Shown: positions 1 through 9,430, counted from the stretch's first letter. The stretch is 64,000 nucleotides of DNA from Methanospirillum purgamenti (GCF_018502485.1 NZ_CP075546.1), one strand, 5' to 3'. Translations and numbers: made by a program. The notes: a model not told the origin generated them from the letters alone.

Positions 1-617
1 CAATTATAGTGGTATTTATAATGGCAGTAGTAGTAAAGCCAGTAATTACGGGTCAACCGGTAATCTTCCTTCCAGAGTCTCCTCCCGTAACAGAGAGTTC
101 AGATTATGAAATTTATCCTGAAACTCCTTACACTATTGCCCCAGTAGACACGGAAGTTGTATTAACACCAGAACAGACTCAAATACCAGAAGAAACGCAA
201 CCAATATCCACAGCAACAAATGTTCAGGCACCAACTCCGACACTTACACCAATGACCTGGCAACCAAATCCAGATGATCCGATGCCAGCAATCCAGATGA
301 CGAATTATGCCGAAATTATTGGAAAATATACCGGTTCAACATCACCGTTCAGAATACCAACACCATACTGGGAACTCCATTATAATGTAACTCCAGCAGA
401 TATGTCAGCATCTTTTTCAATAGATGTTATAGAGAAAAGTGAAAAAGAAGAAAAGACTATCAGAACAATAAGCTGGCGTGATGGTAAAGAACCTGATCCA
501 CGTGAATTCAGATTTTTTGAAGGAGGAAAGGAATATTATATAAGTATTCTGGCAAATCAGTTAAAAGAGTATAGGATTATAATTCAAATTCCTTTAAAAT
601 ATATTCGCGATACATAA
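1..617 (+). CDS. Membrane-anchored surface protein, 5'-truncated by window edge
   Basis: The reading frame is open from the window's left edge (first full codon at base 3). It starts in a hydrophobic stretch ending VVVKPVITG that matches the N-terminal anchor of the next gene (MYIKPLVTG), so the true start lies outside the window and GTG at 9 is probably not the start. A Pro/Thr-rich linker of about 60 residues is followed by a C-terminal domain with an IPTPYWELHY segment, similar to IPYGYWDIIY in the next gene. It is read as an extracytoplasmic protein held by an N-terminal helix. Function is unknown. The stop is two bases before the next start, suggesting a tandem paralogue pair in one operon. 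Confidence 0.7.
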   Translation, partial: IIVVFIMAVVVKPVITGQPVIFLPESPPVTESSDYEIYPETPYTIAPVDTEVVLTPEQTQIPEETQPISTATNVQAPTPTLTPMTWQPNPDDPMPAIQMTNYAEIIGKYTGSTSPFRIPTPYWELHYNVTPADMSASFSIDVIEKSEKEEKTIRTISWRDGKEPDPREFRFFEGGKEYYISILANQLKEYRIIIQIPLKYIRDT

Positions 618-619
618 GG

Positions 620-2359
620 ATGCATATGGAAAAACGGGATATTCTTGTAATTTTTGTGGCGATAATTATCGTCCTTATTATGGCGATGTATATAAAGCCG
701 TTAGTTACGGGAAAAGAAGCGAAACTGATTCCAGATGAAATTTCAGGTCTTTTTTCAAATAATAATACGTCCCATAATAACGAGAATAGGTTTGAAGAAT
801 CATCAAGATCTGATCATCCCTTATCACAAGTACCTCTCATTAAATCCATTACTCCGGATACTATGAAGCCTTTAGATCCTACCGCCTCGATTGATGTAAT
901 TGGAGAGAACTTTAAGGAAACAATGTTAGTTCGGGTTTTTTCGGATTCAGAAAATAAAACATATAACATAACATTAGATGGTGGGAAATTACGAGCTGAA
1001 AATTTAATGTTATCGGAAGGGAATTGGACTGTAAAAATTGTAGATACTGATTCAAATGTTACCTATAATACTCAACATATTATTCAGGTAATCCCGACTC
1101 CCACTCCTGTCCCAACATGGGATGGTAATCCCAAACCTTTGGATATAAAAGAAAAATATGAAACAAAACCCTGGGGGCGGGTATATCCATCAGATCAGAT
1201 TGTTAATACTACAAAAATGAATACCTATATTAATTTTAGTGGTGTTACTGGAGTAATTTCAAACCCAATTTCTATCCCGTATGGATATTGGGATATTATA
1301 TATATGGTTGATTATAGAACTGAAATTGCAAATCCACTAAATGATGAAGTATTTGAATTTAATCGTCAATTTAAGGAACCTCTTGTTTCCTATGAAGGGA
1401 ACTTTACTCTTTTATATTTGAGTGGAAACCCAATCCCAATTTTAGTTCCTAACAGGGGAAGAGTTGAAAGTGAGACGGTTTTTAAGCCTAGTAAAGACAC
1501 TGTGCTGACAAAAACCCCTAGTGATGAACCAAACGCCAATCCTCCATTTGAGACAGAGACAACTGAATATGAAACGGGATCTATTCCGGCATTAGTGGAG
1601 ACTGTCGGTTACATGAAACCTGTCTTTCAAATGGTGATCACGAACTTAGATAACCCAAGTGAACCTCCCATTGTCATTACTCCAAGTGGTGGTATTGATC
1701 CGTTGCAATGGAATGAAGCTGTGCATAAAAAAGAAGCTGAAAAAATAATGACACAAAAAGGGAAAAAGGAATATTTTGATTCAGAAGAATACAAGGATGC
1801 TTGGGAAGATAAGTGGAAGTCTATCAAAGACCCAAGACCGTGGAAGGAACGAATATATGGACCAGGTAATTATACCTTTGATGTATTCACACAGAGCATC
1901 GATTCGTATAACATCCAAATATTAGTGCCCGAAGCAACCTGGACACAAAATCAGTCAGATGAGGATGTAATATCTAAAAATGAGAAAGAGAACATTCGGT
2001 TCATGCTAAATTCCTTTGTTGATAATTTTAATGAGATAATCAGCCCGGAATATTTCAGTAATTTATCAGAATATATTGATATTCATAATAATTCTTCTGA
2101 TGATATGAAATTAATGAAGAGTAATTATATGCAAGCAAGAGCAGCTGGCATTATCATTAAAGATACTATTCTCAATGATGTTTCATTACGTGGTTACCTG
2201 GGGAAAACCAACAAACTTGTTCAAAGTACTGATGCAACAATAAAAGGAAGTTTTCTAATAGATTATAATGGATATGAGAAATACGTTCCATTTGACATAG
2301 AATTGAAGAAAGTAGATAATAAATGGAAATTTGTAAATAGCCCTGTAATTCGGTACTAA
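620..2359 (+). CDS. Membrane-anchored surface protein, paralogue of upstream gene
   Basis: This 579-residue protein has one N-terminal transmembrane helix (about residues 8-26) ending in KPLVTG. A Ser/Asn-rich linker follows, then an IPT/Ig-like segment around residues 75-155 and a TPTPTPVPTW hinge. The large C-terminal part shares the YWDIIY and late 'YNIQILVP'-type motifs with the gene upstream, but with a long insertion. ATG at 626 is an alternative start. There are many N-x-S/T sequons, consistent with an exported glycoprotein. No enzymatic motif was recognised. The 245 bases after it hold only AT-rich sequence with T-runs. Confidence 0.75.
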   Translation: MHMEKRDILVIFVAIIIVLIMAMYIKPLVTGKEAKLIPDEISGLFSNNNTSHNNENRFEESSRSDHPLSQVPLIKSITPDTMKPLDPTASIDVIGENFKETMLVRVFSDSENKTYNITLDGGKLRAENLMLSEGNWTVKIVDTDSNVTYNTQHIIQVIPTPTPVPTWDGNPKPLDIKEKYETKPWGRVYPSDQIVNTTKMNTYINFSGVTGVISNPISIPYGYWDIIYMVDYRTEIANPLNDEVFEFNRQFKEPLVSYEGNFTLLYLSGNPIPILVPNRGRVESETVFKPSKDTVLTKTPSDEPNANPPFETETTEYETGSIPALVETVGYMKPVFQMVITNLDNPSEPPIVITPSGGIDPLQWNEAVHKKEAEKIMTQKGKKEYFDSEEYKDAWEDKWKSIKDPRPWKERIYGPGNYTFDVFTQSIDSYNIQILVPEATWTQNQSDEDVISKNEKENIRFMLNSFVDNFNEIISPEYFSNLSEYIDIHNNSSDDMKLMKSNYMQARAAGIIIKDTILNDVSLRGYLGKTNKLVQSTDATIKGSFLIDYNGYEKYVPFDIELKKVDNKWKFVNSPVIRY

Positions 2360-2604
2360 AATATTTTTTCTCTAATATTTTCTGATTTGGTTGTATTTTT
2401 ATTAAACTGATGTTCTAATAAACTTTTATTATTTTCACATTTTCAACCAAACTAGGGGAAGAACAAACCCTGATACATGTTACTGGAAAATGTTTTCATA
2501 ACGTTATATTATTAGTGAATAAGCCACAAATACAATTCAGAAATTATTGCAAAATAGAAAATTACTGTATTAATTAAGAGACGAATGAGTGCGAGAAAAT
2601 AAGA

Positions 2605-2988
2605 TTAAAGGAAATCGATCTTTCTTTTTTCCATGGAATAAATGTACATCGTTTCCTTTCCTGCCTCTATTCTGTCAATGACATCGTCAGAAACGGTGAC
2701 CTCAAAATTTTCAAAACTTTCAAGATCCATCATCTGAACAACATTACCGGCGATTGATATCACCTGTGCATTTCTCCTTTCAACAATAGGCGCGTATACC
2801 TTTGCTGATACCGGCTGGACAATGGACCGCTTGACGCCATCAAAAATACCCATGACATCAAGACGAGCTTTTGCAGCTCCATGTTTCCCAGGTTTGGATA
2901 CAGATATTGACAGGATCTTACACGGTTCATCATCTACTAACAGATATTTTCCTTCTTTCAGCTTACCAACTTCAGTCTGCTCTTTCAT
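2605..2988 (-). CDS. Translation initiation factor 5A (aIF5A)
   Basis: A 127-residue archaeal eIF5A/EF-P relative that helps the ribosome form difficult peptide bonds. The N-terminal KOW-like domain carries the hypusination loop SKPGKHG, whose lysine is modified by deoxyhypusine synthase. The C-terminal half is the OB-fold. An upstream in-frame codon at 3027 exists, but the start at 2988 matches the family's length and has AAGGTG just upstream. It diverges from the inositol-phosphatase gene and probably shares a promoter region with it. Confidence 0.93.
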   Translation of the reverse strand: MKEQTEVGKLKEGKYLLVDDEPCKILSISVSKPGKHGAAKARLDVMGIFDGVKRSIVQPVSAKVYAPIVERRNAQVISIAGNVVQMMDLESFENFEVTVSDDVIDRIEAGKETMYIYSMEKRKIDFL

Positions 2989-3009
2989 AAAACACCTTGG
3001 GAAAAGCTG

Positions 3010-3042
3010 GTTATATTTACGTGTCACCCTTACATAAATACA
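3010..3042. promoter_or_regulatory. Divergent promoter region between aIF5A and the phosphatase gene
   Basis: The AT-rich core ACATAAATAC (3032-3041) reads as a TATA-like box on the plus strand about 35 bases before the ATG at 3072. Its complement GTATTTATGT is TATA-like for the minus-strand aIF5A gene. A second minus-strand candidate (TAAATATAACC) lies near 3010-3020. This is inferred from spacing only. Confidence 0.35.
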
Positions 3043-3071
3043 CCGTCCGGAATAGAGATCAGGAAACCGCT

Positions 3072-3848
3072 ATGGACTTTTACTCAGTCAGTAATTCTAT
3101 ATTCACATTAATACGAACAGCTATCACTCCTCTCATCGGAACACCCGAAGCTGGGGTCATTACCGGAATTGGGGCTGATGGAACTCCTACCAAGTATATA
3201 GATAAGGTTGCGGAGGATATTGCATTATCAGAACTTCGAAAAAACGGTATTTGTAATCTTCTTATTAGTGAAGAAGCCGGAAAAGTAGAAATGGATGGAG
3301 AAAAGGGGACAATCTTTTTAGATCCAGTAGATGGTACATATAATGCAATAATGAATATCCCCTTTTATGCCGTATCTTTAGCTTTTGCGAAAGAAGGAAT
3401 ATTACAAGAGGGTTTTGTTGGAAATCTCGCTAACGGTGATCTATTTACCGCTAAAAGAGGTAGTGGGGCTTTTTTAAATAAAAAACCTCTTTGTGTATCT
3501 GATATTTCTGAATTACAAGCGAGTGCCATGAGCGTATATGGAAAACATTTCCAATATGATCGGGTCATTAATCTTATCCGGAAAATCAGACGCTTCCGTC
3601 AATTTGGAGCATCAGCTCTCGAACTTTCTTATGTAGGTGCAGGTAAAATTGATGGGTTTGTTGATCTACGCCAGACCCTTCGGGCAACTGATGCAGCAGC
3701 AGGGATTCTGATACTTGAGGAAGCAGGAGGTATTGTAAGTGATCGTGACGGAAACAGACTTGTTCTTCCTGATGAAGTCAATATTGGTAATTGTCTCGTT
3801 GGTACAAATAAATGTCTTCACGGAAAAGTAATTGAATATCTGCGGTGA
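3072..3848 (+). CDS. Inositol-1-phosphatase / fructose-1,6-bisphosphatase family enzyme
   Basis: A 258-residue Mg2+-dependent phosphatase of the archaeal IMPase/FBPase family (type IV FBPase; NADP phosphatase is also known in the family). Metal-site motifs are visible: SEEAG near residue 72, DPVDGT near residue 85 and ATDAAAG in the C-terminal half. ATG at 3072 starts the conserved domain; earlier in-frame codons would overlap the divergent promoter. Its TGA overlaps the GTG start of the NAD kinase by four bases. The pairing fits control of NAD(H)/NADP(H) pools or sugar-phosphate metabolism. Confidence 0.85.
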   Translation: MDFYSVSNSIFTLIRTAITPLIGTPEAGVITGIGADGTPTKYIDKVAEDIALSELRKNGICNLLISEEAGKVEMDGEKGTIFLDPVDGTYNAIMNIPFYAVSLAFAKEGILQEGFVGNLANGDLFTAKRGSGAFLNKKPLCVSDISELQASAMSVYGKHFQYDRVINLIRKIRRFRQFGASALELSYVGAGKIDGFVDLRQTLRATDAAAGILILEEAGGIVSDRDGNRLVLPDEVNIGNCLVGTNKCLHGKVIEYLR

Positions 3849-4675
3849 TAATAGTGCCTGTTTTATTGCACATCCTCATCGTATGCCGTCATGCTGACTC
3901 TCGTGCAGAATCTTTCTCTCAAGATGTAGAGAGATTACTCATTCAACATGGGCATTCAGTTTATAAATGTAAGAAAAACCTATTAGAGAGTACTGATTTT
4001 CTTTTTGATCCTGATTCATCTCCAGATCTGGTTGTTGTGATTGGAGGGGATGGAACCATTCTTCTTGCAACGCAGCGAATGCCGGTTCAGGTACCGATTG
4101 TTGGTATAAATTATGGAGAGGTTGGTTTTCTTGCAGACATTGAGCCTGATGATACCGCCGAATTGGTAAATCGCCTTTCAAAACCACTTCTGGTAGAAGC
4201 GCGAATGAGAATTGAACTTCGTTTGAATGGTGATGTAATCGGTACCGCATTAAATGAAGCATTAATAGTAACCGATCGCCCAGCAAAAATGCTCAAATTT
4301 CTCATTCATATTAATGGAAAAATTGCAGAGCGATTCAGAGCTGATGGTCTTATTATCAGCACTCCAACCGGTTCTACTGCCTATGCAATGAGTGCAGGAG
4401 GGCCAATCGTAGATCCACGGGTCGAAGGATTTTTAATGGTACCATTGGCCCCATTTATGCTTTCAAACCGACCCCATCTCATAGATTCTTCAAGGACTGT
4501 GTCAGTAACTCTTGAGGCAACAAAACCTGCAAAATTGGTTATTGATGGTCAGACAGAGATCCATCTTGAGAAAAATTGTGTTGTAGAACTTACAAAAAGC
4601 GACAGTCCGGCCTTATTTCTCGAAGCAGGACAGAATTTTTTTGAAAAGATTAATAGAAAACTTCGACATCTTTAA
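3845..4675 (+). CDS. NAD kinase
   Basis: A 276-residue ATP(polyP)-NAD kinase that makes NADP from NAD. The signature GGDGT (in VVVIGGDGTILLAT), the GINYGEVGFLADI segment, the LNEALI asparagine and glycine-rich GSTAYAMSAGGPI are all present and in the family order. GTG at 3845 overlaps the upstream stop (GTGA), implying translational coupling; GTG at 3854 is an alternative. In Methanocaldococcus the same two activities are fused in one protein (MJ0917), so this pair looks like the unfused form. Confidence 0.9.
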   Translation: MIIVPVLLHILIVCRHADSRAESFSQDVERLLIQHGHSVYKCKKNLLESTDFLFDPDSSPDLVVVIGGDGTILLATQRMPVQVPIVGINYGEVGFLADIEPDDTAELVNRLSKPLLVEARMRIELRLNGDVIGTALNEALIVTDRPAKMLKFLIHINGKIAERFRADGLIISTPTGSTAYAMSAGGPIVDPRVEGFLMVPLAPFMLSNRPHLIDSSRTVSVTLEATKPAKLVIDGQTEIHLEKNCVVELTKSDSPALFLEAGQNFFEKINRKLRHL

Positions 4676-4733
4676 GTAAAAAAGAAAGTTTTAATTTGGT
4701 TCCTGTATGATATCCACCAAAGGACTGAGTATC

Positions 4734-5447
4734 ATGCAGGACACTATTAGAACACGATTTGATTATGCTGAAGCATCGAATGTATTGAAGAAAACCCTTA
4801 ATTTGGATGGTTCTCCGGTGGCCTTTAAAATCTGTAAATCTGCAGAAGATATTCCAGCCGGCATGACACACATTACTGAAACAATCCGCCATTGCCAGAT
4901 GGTGGATATGGCAAGAAAAAAAGGGATGATTTTTTACTCAACGGTGGAGAATCATGCCTGTATGGGAGGATCATGGGCGCTTGGGCTTCGTGAGCTTACT
5001 CAAAGTCTAAAAACCGGAGAATTTTATTATAAACTTGGTAAATTTGATTCATGGCCTGCCTGTAAAAGAACAATTGACCGTGTTCCCCATGTTGAATCAC
5101 TTACCACGCATGCAACGCTGTATGCCCCCCTTGAAACAACTCCATTTGATCCTACCCTTGTTTTGATTATCACGAAACCGAAATCAATGTTAAAATTAGC
5201 CCAAAGTTGTTTATATCGACTGGGTGGACGAATTAATTCGAATTTCTCAGGCATTCAATCTGTATGTTCTGATGCTTGTGCGCAGGTCTATCTTTCAGGG
5301 ACACCAAATTTCTCTCTTGGATGCGATGGCTCCAGAAAATATTCTGGAATTGAAGAGAGTGAAATGGTAATGGGCATTCCTATTGAAATGGTACCCGAAA
5401 TTGTATCCTCTCTGTCTATTGTTGTCGGAGCTGCAGGATCTTCATAA
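4734..5447 (+). CDS. DUF169 family protein
   Basis: A 237-residue protein matching the DUF169 pattern: an N-terminal 'GSPVAFKI' segment, a conserved HCQMVDMAR motif, then cysteine-containing motifs (ENHACMGG, CSDACAQ). These are consistent with an uncharacterised iron-sulphur or metal-binding family common in methanogens. ATG at 4734 is preferred over 4707 because AAGGA lies at usual spacing. A TATA-like tract (AAAGTTTTAATTTGG) lies about 40 bases upstream, so it probably has its own promoter. Biochemical role unknown. Confidence 0.75.
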   Translation: MQDTIRTRFDYAEASNVLKKTLNLDGSPVAFKICKSAEDIPAGMTHITETIRHCQMVDMARKKGMIFYSTVENHACMGGSWALGLRELTQSLKTGEFYYKLGKFDSWPACKRTIDRVPHVESLTTHATLYAPLETTPFDPTLVLIITKPKSMLKLAQSCLYRLGGRINSNFSGIQSVCSDACAQVYLSGTPNFSLGCDGSRKYSGIEESEMVMGIPIEMVPEIVSSLSIVVGAAGSS

Positions 5448-5521
5448 CCTTTTTTATACAAAATCTTTGATAGGAGAAGAATCTTAACAAGGGCAGAATA
5501 CAGATAGGTACGAGTATCAGG

Positions 5522-6040
5522 ATGCTGAAAAAATATCCGATCTTATTTCTAATCCCTATGCTGGTTATTGGCGCCTCTGGTGCACCGGTCTATTCCGGAG
5601 AAGACCTGTTTGAGATCGGGAATGAGCATTATGCACAAGGGTCTCTTGATAAGGCAATTGAACTCTGGATGCAGGCCAAACAAATTGATCCTTCATTATC
5701 AGCGAATGCATGGTATAATACCGGCCTTGCATATGCGGCAATGAAAGATTATGAGAAAGCAATAATGGCCTGGAATGAAACTGTCATGCTTGTTCCGAAT
5801 TCTTCGATGGCGTATGATAACATGGGGACTGCATATGGTCTTTTAGGAAAATATGAAGAGGCTTCTATGGCATATGATATGGCCATTTCTATAGACCCTG
5901 ATGTGGTAAAATATCGTATTGATAAAGAACTTCTATTGAAAAGCGCCCCAAAAGAGGAAACTCCCTTATCTCCAATTTCCGCTTTTCTAGCTCTTATAAC
6001 TGTTCTTGGTATCATACTTCGATATACCGGGGACTCTTAA
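5522..6040 (+). CDS. Exported TPR-repeat protein with C-terminal membrane anchor
   Basis: A 172-residue protein. Residues 1-20 form a signal peptide (MLKKYPILFLIPMLVIG). About three tetratricopeptide repeats follow (YAQGSLDKAIELW..., AWYNTGLAYAAMKDYEKAIMAW..., MAYDNMGTAYGLLGKYEEASMAY...), then a short linker and a hydrophobic C-terminal helix (residues 153-166). The TPR part should face outside the cytoplasm and serve as a protein-interaction scaffold. The architecture matches the TPR protein at 23566-24243. Partner unknown. Confidence 0.78.
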   Translation: MLKKYPILFLIPMLVIGASGAPVYSGEDLFEIGNEHYAQGSLDKAIELWMQAKQIDPSLSANAWYNTGLAYAAMKDYEKAIMAWNETVMLVPNSSMAYDNMGTAYGLLGKYEEASMAYDMAISIDPDVVKYRIDKELLLKSAPKEETPLSPISAFLALITVLGIILRYTGDS

Positions 6041-6062
6041 AATTTTTGCCCAAAAGACTTTC

Positions 6063-7769
6063 ATGAGCGAAAAGATATCCTCATATATGAATACTGATTT
6101 TATTTTAAACAGATTTTTATTTCTTACAATATCTATTACGTGTATTTTTATCTGTATTGGATCTCCTCATCTCATAACAGGTGAATGGAGTTCTATTGGT
6201 GGGATTGTTACTGCAGATGATACTGTCAATTTGGATATTATTGGAATAAGGATGGACATTCCCAGTTATGTAGATGCTGGAACTTATTTTCGAATTGTTG
6301 ATACTGTTCGAAACAGAGGGACACAATCAACTGGCTTTTTTTCGATTGGGTATGTATTGCAGGATGAAACCGGATCAAACCCAGATTTTTATTTAGGTAA
6401 TATATCAATTCAAAACCTGGTTCCTGGTGGACAAAAATCTGTAAATGTGTCGTTTCCGATATCAATGGAGATTAAATCCGGATCATATAAACTCCGTCGA
6501 GTAATCCTCCTTTCTGATCTGATTGTGAGTTCTAAACCAGACTCCTTTATTCCGGGAAATGAAAAGGCATTATATGTCAATAATGGTCCTGAATTTTTTG
6601 GATTGGGGTATAATGAAGAAAATTTTCTGACCGTTGAAAATGGAGAAATGCTACGATTATCGTCAACAATTGAAAACCTGAATGAAACCCATTCTGTTGA
6701 AACAAAATTATCATATTATCTCTCCAAAACCGGTCTCATTACTGATGATGTGATTTTTTTTGGAGAATCTGATTTCATTCAGGTAAAACCTTCTGAAAAA
6801 CAGACCGTAGAAACAATATTTCCAGTCCCTTCTGATATTGAAAATTCTGAATATTTCATAATAACATCATTTATTCCTCTTGACTTGGTGTCAGAAAATT
6901 CTGATGTATACTGGGTTTCGGATGAGTCATATTCTATTGCAGAACGTGAACCTGTTCCGACACCGGTAATATCCATTGCACCGGTAGAGCCAACCACATC
7001 TGAACCGGATATAATGACAGTAAAAACAGACTATCCGGATGTGATGTATATTGGTGAAGGTGCAAAAATTACCGATTCGGTTACAAATATTGGAGGATCT
7101 ACTGCAGGTATAGTCAGGGTTGAATACTTGGTCGCTACCCAGGATGATGGATCTGATGCCCGCCATCTCGGCTGGTGGACAATTCACAATCTGAAAGCTG
7201 GAGAGACACGCACATCACAAGAAACTGTTGGAATACCGGATTCTGTCAGGTCAGGTATTTACTATCTTACAAAAAAGATAACGGTTACCTCAAACCCACC
7301 TGAGAGAAATACTGCAAATAATTATTGGACCGGAAATCGTCCTGTACGTGTGGAATATAACCCTGCAGCACGGATTCCTGATCTGACTCACGTTCTTACT
7401 AAATTCCCTTGTGGTGAACCCGGGAAAGATGCAGAAATTATTGATACAATTACAAATATTGGAAATGGATGTGCTGAGCATGTAACGGTTGCCTATTACA
7501 TCTCTCCATATGCGGATTTTGATCCATCAACTGCCAGATATCTGGGAATCTGGGAGATCAACAAAATCTGTGTAGGAGAGCAATTGACCAATACAATCAC
7601 GGTTACTGTTCCTGGAGATCTCATGAATGGAGAATACTATTGGTTCTCAGTTATTGATCCATGTTCCTTTATGTCCTATTGTGGTGAAGAACTTCCAGAA
7701 CTCGATAAATCGAATAATGTCAATATTGGTCAGTTGGTCATTGGACCTTGTGTTTTTTGTGAATGCTGA
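6063..7769 (+). CDS. Exported CARDB-repeat surface protein
   Basis: A 568-residue protein with an N-terminal membrane or signal helix (LFLTISITCIFICI). It contains several CARDB-type beta-sandwich repeats, each with the pattern 'G..fri.DtV.N.Gt..tgf...YyLs' and a closing GEYY/GSYKLRR segment. CARDB repeats occur in archaeal cell-surface adhesins. The last repeat is Cys-rich (PCGEPG, CGEELPE, terminal CVFCEC). ATG at 6063 is chosen because the upstream in-frame start at 6006 would sit inside the TPR gene. No catalytic domain is visible. Confidence 0.75.
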   Translation: MSEKISSYMNTDFILNRFLFLTISITCIFICIGSPHLITGEWSSIGGIVTADDTVNLDIIGIRMDIPSYVDAGTYFRIVDTVRNRGTQSTGFFSIGYVLQDETGSNPDFYLGNISIQNLVPGGQKSVNVSFPISMEIKSGSYKLRRVILLSDLIVSSKPDSFIPGNEKALYVNNGPEFFGLGYNEENFLTVENGEMLRLSSTIENLNETHSVETKLSYYLSKTGLITDDVIFFGESDFIQVKPSEKQTVETIFPVPSDIENSEYFIITSFIPLDLVSENSDVYWVSDESYSIAEREPVPTPVISIAPVEPTTSEPDIMTVKTDYPDVMYIGEGAKITDSVTNIGGSTAGIVRVEYLVATQDDGSDARHLGWWTIHNLKAGETRTSQETVGIPDSVRSGIYYLTKKITVTSNPPERNTANNYWTGNRPVRVEYNPAARIPDLTHVLTKFPCGEPGKDAEIIDTITNIGNGCAEHVTVAYYISPYADFDPSTARYLGIWEINKICVGEQLTNTITVTVPGDLMNGEYYWFSVIDPCSFMSYCGEELPELDKSNNVNIGQLVIGPCVFCEC

Positions 7770-7825
7770 TAACACTTTATTTTTTATAAAAGATTTTTTT
7801 TATATTGAGGTTCCATCTGTAATTC

Positions 7826-8389
7826 ATGGCCGGCAATATTCCGGGTATATCATCTTCAATGTCTCATGGAACTGGTGGACTATTTGCGAATAAAAGTTAC
7901 GGAAAGTCACATGATGATGGAGCGGAAGAATCATTTCAAGTTGTTGAGTTTCTTCTGGGGCAGGAACATTTTGCAATAGATCTTTTTGATGTGAAAGAAG
8001 TCGTTGAATATACACGTATTACAAAACTACCAAATAGCCCTTCATATATTAAAGGAATCATAGATTTACGTGGTGAGATTACAACTATCATAGATTTAAA
8101 ACAACAACTCGCAATAACCTCCGGTACTGCAACAAGTGAAGAAGAAACACGAATAATTGTGTTAGATGATCGCATTACCCATTCAAAAATAGGGATTATG
8201 GTAGATGATGTGCTTACTGTATCTACCTTTAATGCTAGTCAGGTTGATGAAACAGCGACAACGGGTGATGAATCTTCACATATTCTTGGAATAATTAAGA
8301 AAAAAATAAAAGATAAGGATAAAGAAAGCACAGAATTAGTAATCTGGTTGGATGTCAAAACGCTTCTTCAGGATATGAACCAAATATAA
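7826..8389 (+). CDS. cheW: Chemotaxis coupling protein CheW
   Basis: A 187-residue protein whose residues 35-180 form a CheW domain: VEFLLGQEHFAIDLFDVKEVV, the strongly conserved IKGIIDLRGEITTIIDLK, and IVLDD....IGIMVDDV. CheW links methyl-accepting receptors to the CheA kinase. The first 30 or so residues are Ser/Gly-rich and non-conserved. No cheA or receptor gene is adjacent, so the partners lie elsewhere. It ends four bases before the convergent PhoU-like gene. Confidence 0.88.
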   Translation: MAGNIPGISSSMSHGTGGLFANKSYGKSHDDGAEESFQVVEFLLGQEHFAIDLFDVKEVVEYTRITKLPNSPSYIKGIIDLRGEITTIIDLKQQLAITSGTATSEEETRIIVLDDRITHSKIGIMVDDVLTVSTFNASQVDETATTGDESSHILGIIKKKIKDKDKESTELVIWLDVKTLLQDMNQI

Positions 8390-8393
8390 ATTA

Positions 8394-9407
8394 TTAGGTT
8401 TTTTTCTCAATCATCATTTCATAATTAATTACATTTTCAGAAATATCTGCTGAATATTCTCCTGATCTTCTGATACTATCCGTGATATTGCGAACAGGTA
8501 CTGCCAGATGTGCCGGAAGGGCCAAAAGGTCGGTATTGATTTTAGAAAAAGTATCTTCGAGATCTTTCATATATTCTATTGTTTTATTTGCTTTTTTGAG
8601 ATCATGGGTAAAAAAGGACTCAACACTTTTTTCAAAAGTTTTTAGCGCTCCCATTGACGCTGCCCGGATTTGTTCAAATATTTCCTGTGGTATTTCTTCT
8701 CCATGGACTTTATGTGCATTTTTTGCGATTCGTACACTGTGATCTCCAACTCGCTCAATAATTCGAGCAACCTGAAAATGTGGAAGCATTTCTGATGCAT
8801 TGACATTCATCTTTTTAGATAGGTGCACGTTATGCATGATCATATTTGTTTGTCGTGCAATAAGCCAGAACAGTCGATCTACATCATTGTCGCGTTCTAT
8901 AACATCAGAGATAAGGTCTGAATCATGTGCAATGAATGCATCAATCGCATCAGTATACATCCCCTTCACAATCACAAACATCCGTTTGAGAGAATTTTGA
9001 ATTGGCATCTCAAGAGGATTTAAAAGATCTTTAATGAGAACACTAGAATCTGTTTCTTCTATAAATTCAGGTCCTATTACCATATTGGAGAATTCACGCA
9101 GTTTCATGCGGATATTTCCGGTCATACGGTCCTTGGTTGTGATATGTATGGCATTATATCCGGCAATATAAACCCCTATTAATATTCGCAAAAAGAAATC
9201 TGGGTCTGTACCGGATTCTATCTCGAGATTTTTAATTCTTTGAATCTGGTCACCAGTAGTATTCTTTGTAATAAGGAGGGTTCCATCTGGTTGAACCATT
9301 ATACCTAGGGGATCATTTTTTTTAATGTGGGTCGATTCAATCCAGTCTTTCGGTAGGGTAATTACATAGGAAGAACCTCCTGTCATTTGAACTCTGCGTA
9401 TTTCCAT
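8394..9407 (-). CDS. AbrB-PhoU phosphate-uptake regulator
   Basis: A 337-residue protein. Residues 1-48 are an AbrB/SpoVT swapped-hairpin DNA-binding domain (RRVQMTGGSSYVITLPKDWI). The rest contains two PhoU-like helical repeats with acidic metal-site signatures (SDVIERDNDVDRLFW, ARIIERVGDHSVRIAKNAH). This fusion is the usual archaeal phosphate-regulator form and is probably a DNA-binding repressor or modulator of Pst transport. No pst genes are adjacent. An inverted repeat lies just upstream of the start and may be its operator. Confidence 0.85.
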   Translation of the reverse strand: MEIRRVQMTGGSSYVITLPKDWIESTHIKKNDPLGIMVQPDGTLLITKNTTGDQIQRIKNLEIESGTDPDFFLRILIGVYIAGYNAIHITTKDRMTGNIRMKLREFSNMVIGPEFIEETDSSVLIKDLLNPLEMPIQNSLKRMFVIVKGMYTDAIDAFIAHDSDLISDVIERDNDVDRLFWLIARQTNMIMHNVHLSKKMNVNASEMLPHFQVARIIERVGDHSVRIAKNAHKVHGEEIPQEIFEQIRAASMGALKTFEKSVESFFTHDLKKANKTIEYMKDLEDTFSKINTDLLALPAHLAVPVRNITDSIRRSGEYSADISENVINYEMMIEKKT

Positions 9408-9416
9408 ATTTACTAG

Positions 9417-9430
9417 TCTATATGTATAGA
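9417..9430. promoter_or_regulatory. Inverted repeat upstream of the AbrB-PhoU gene
   Basis: TCTATA-TG-TATAGA is an inverted repeat with six-base arms. It sits about ten bases upstream of the minus-strand start and just downstream of a TATA-like tract (AATATATATTTTTT on the minus strand, about 9432-9448). This is the position of a repressor operator, and autoregulation is plausible since the product has an AbrB domain. Inference only. Confidence 0.35.
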
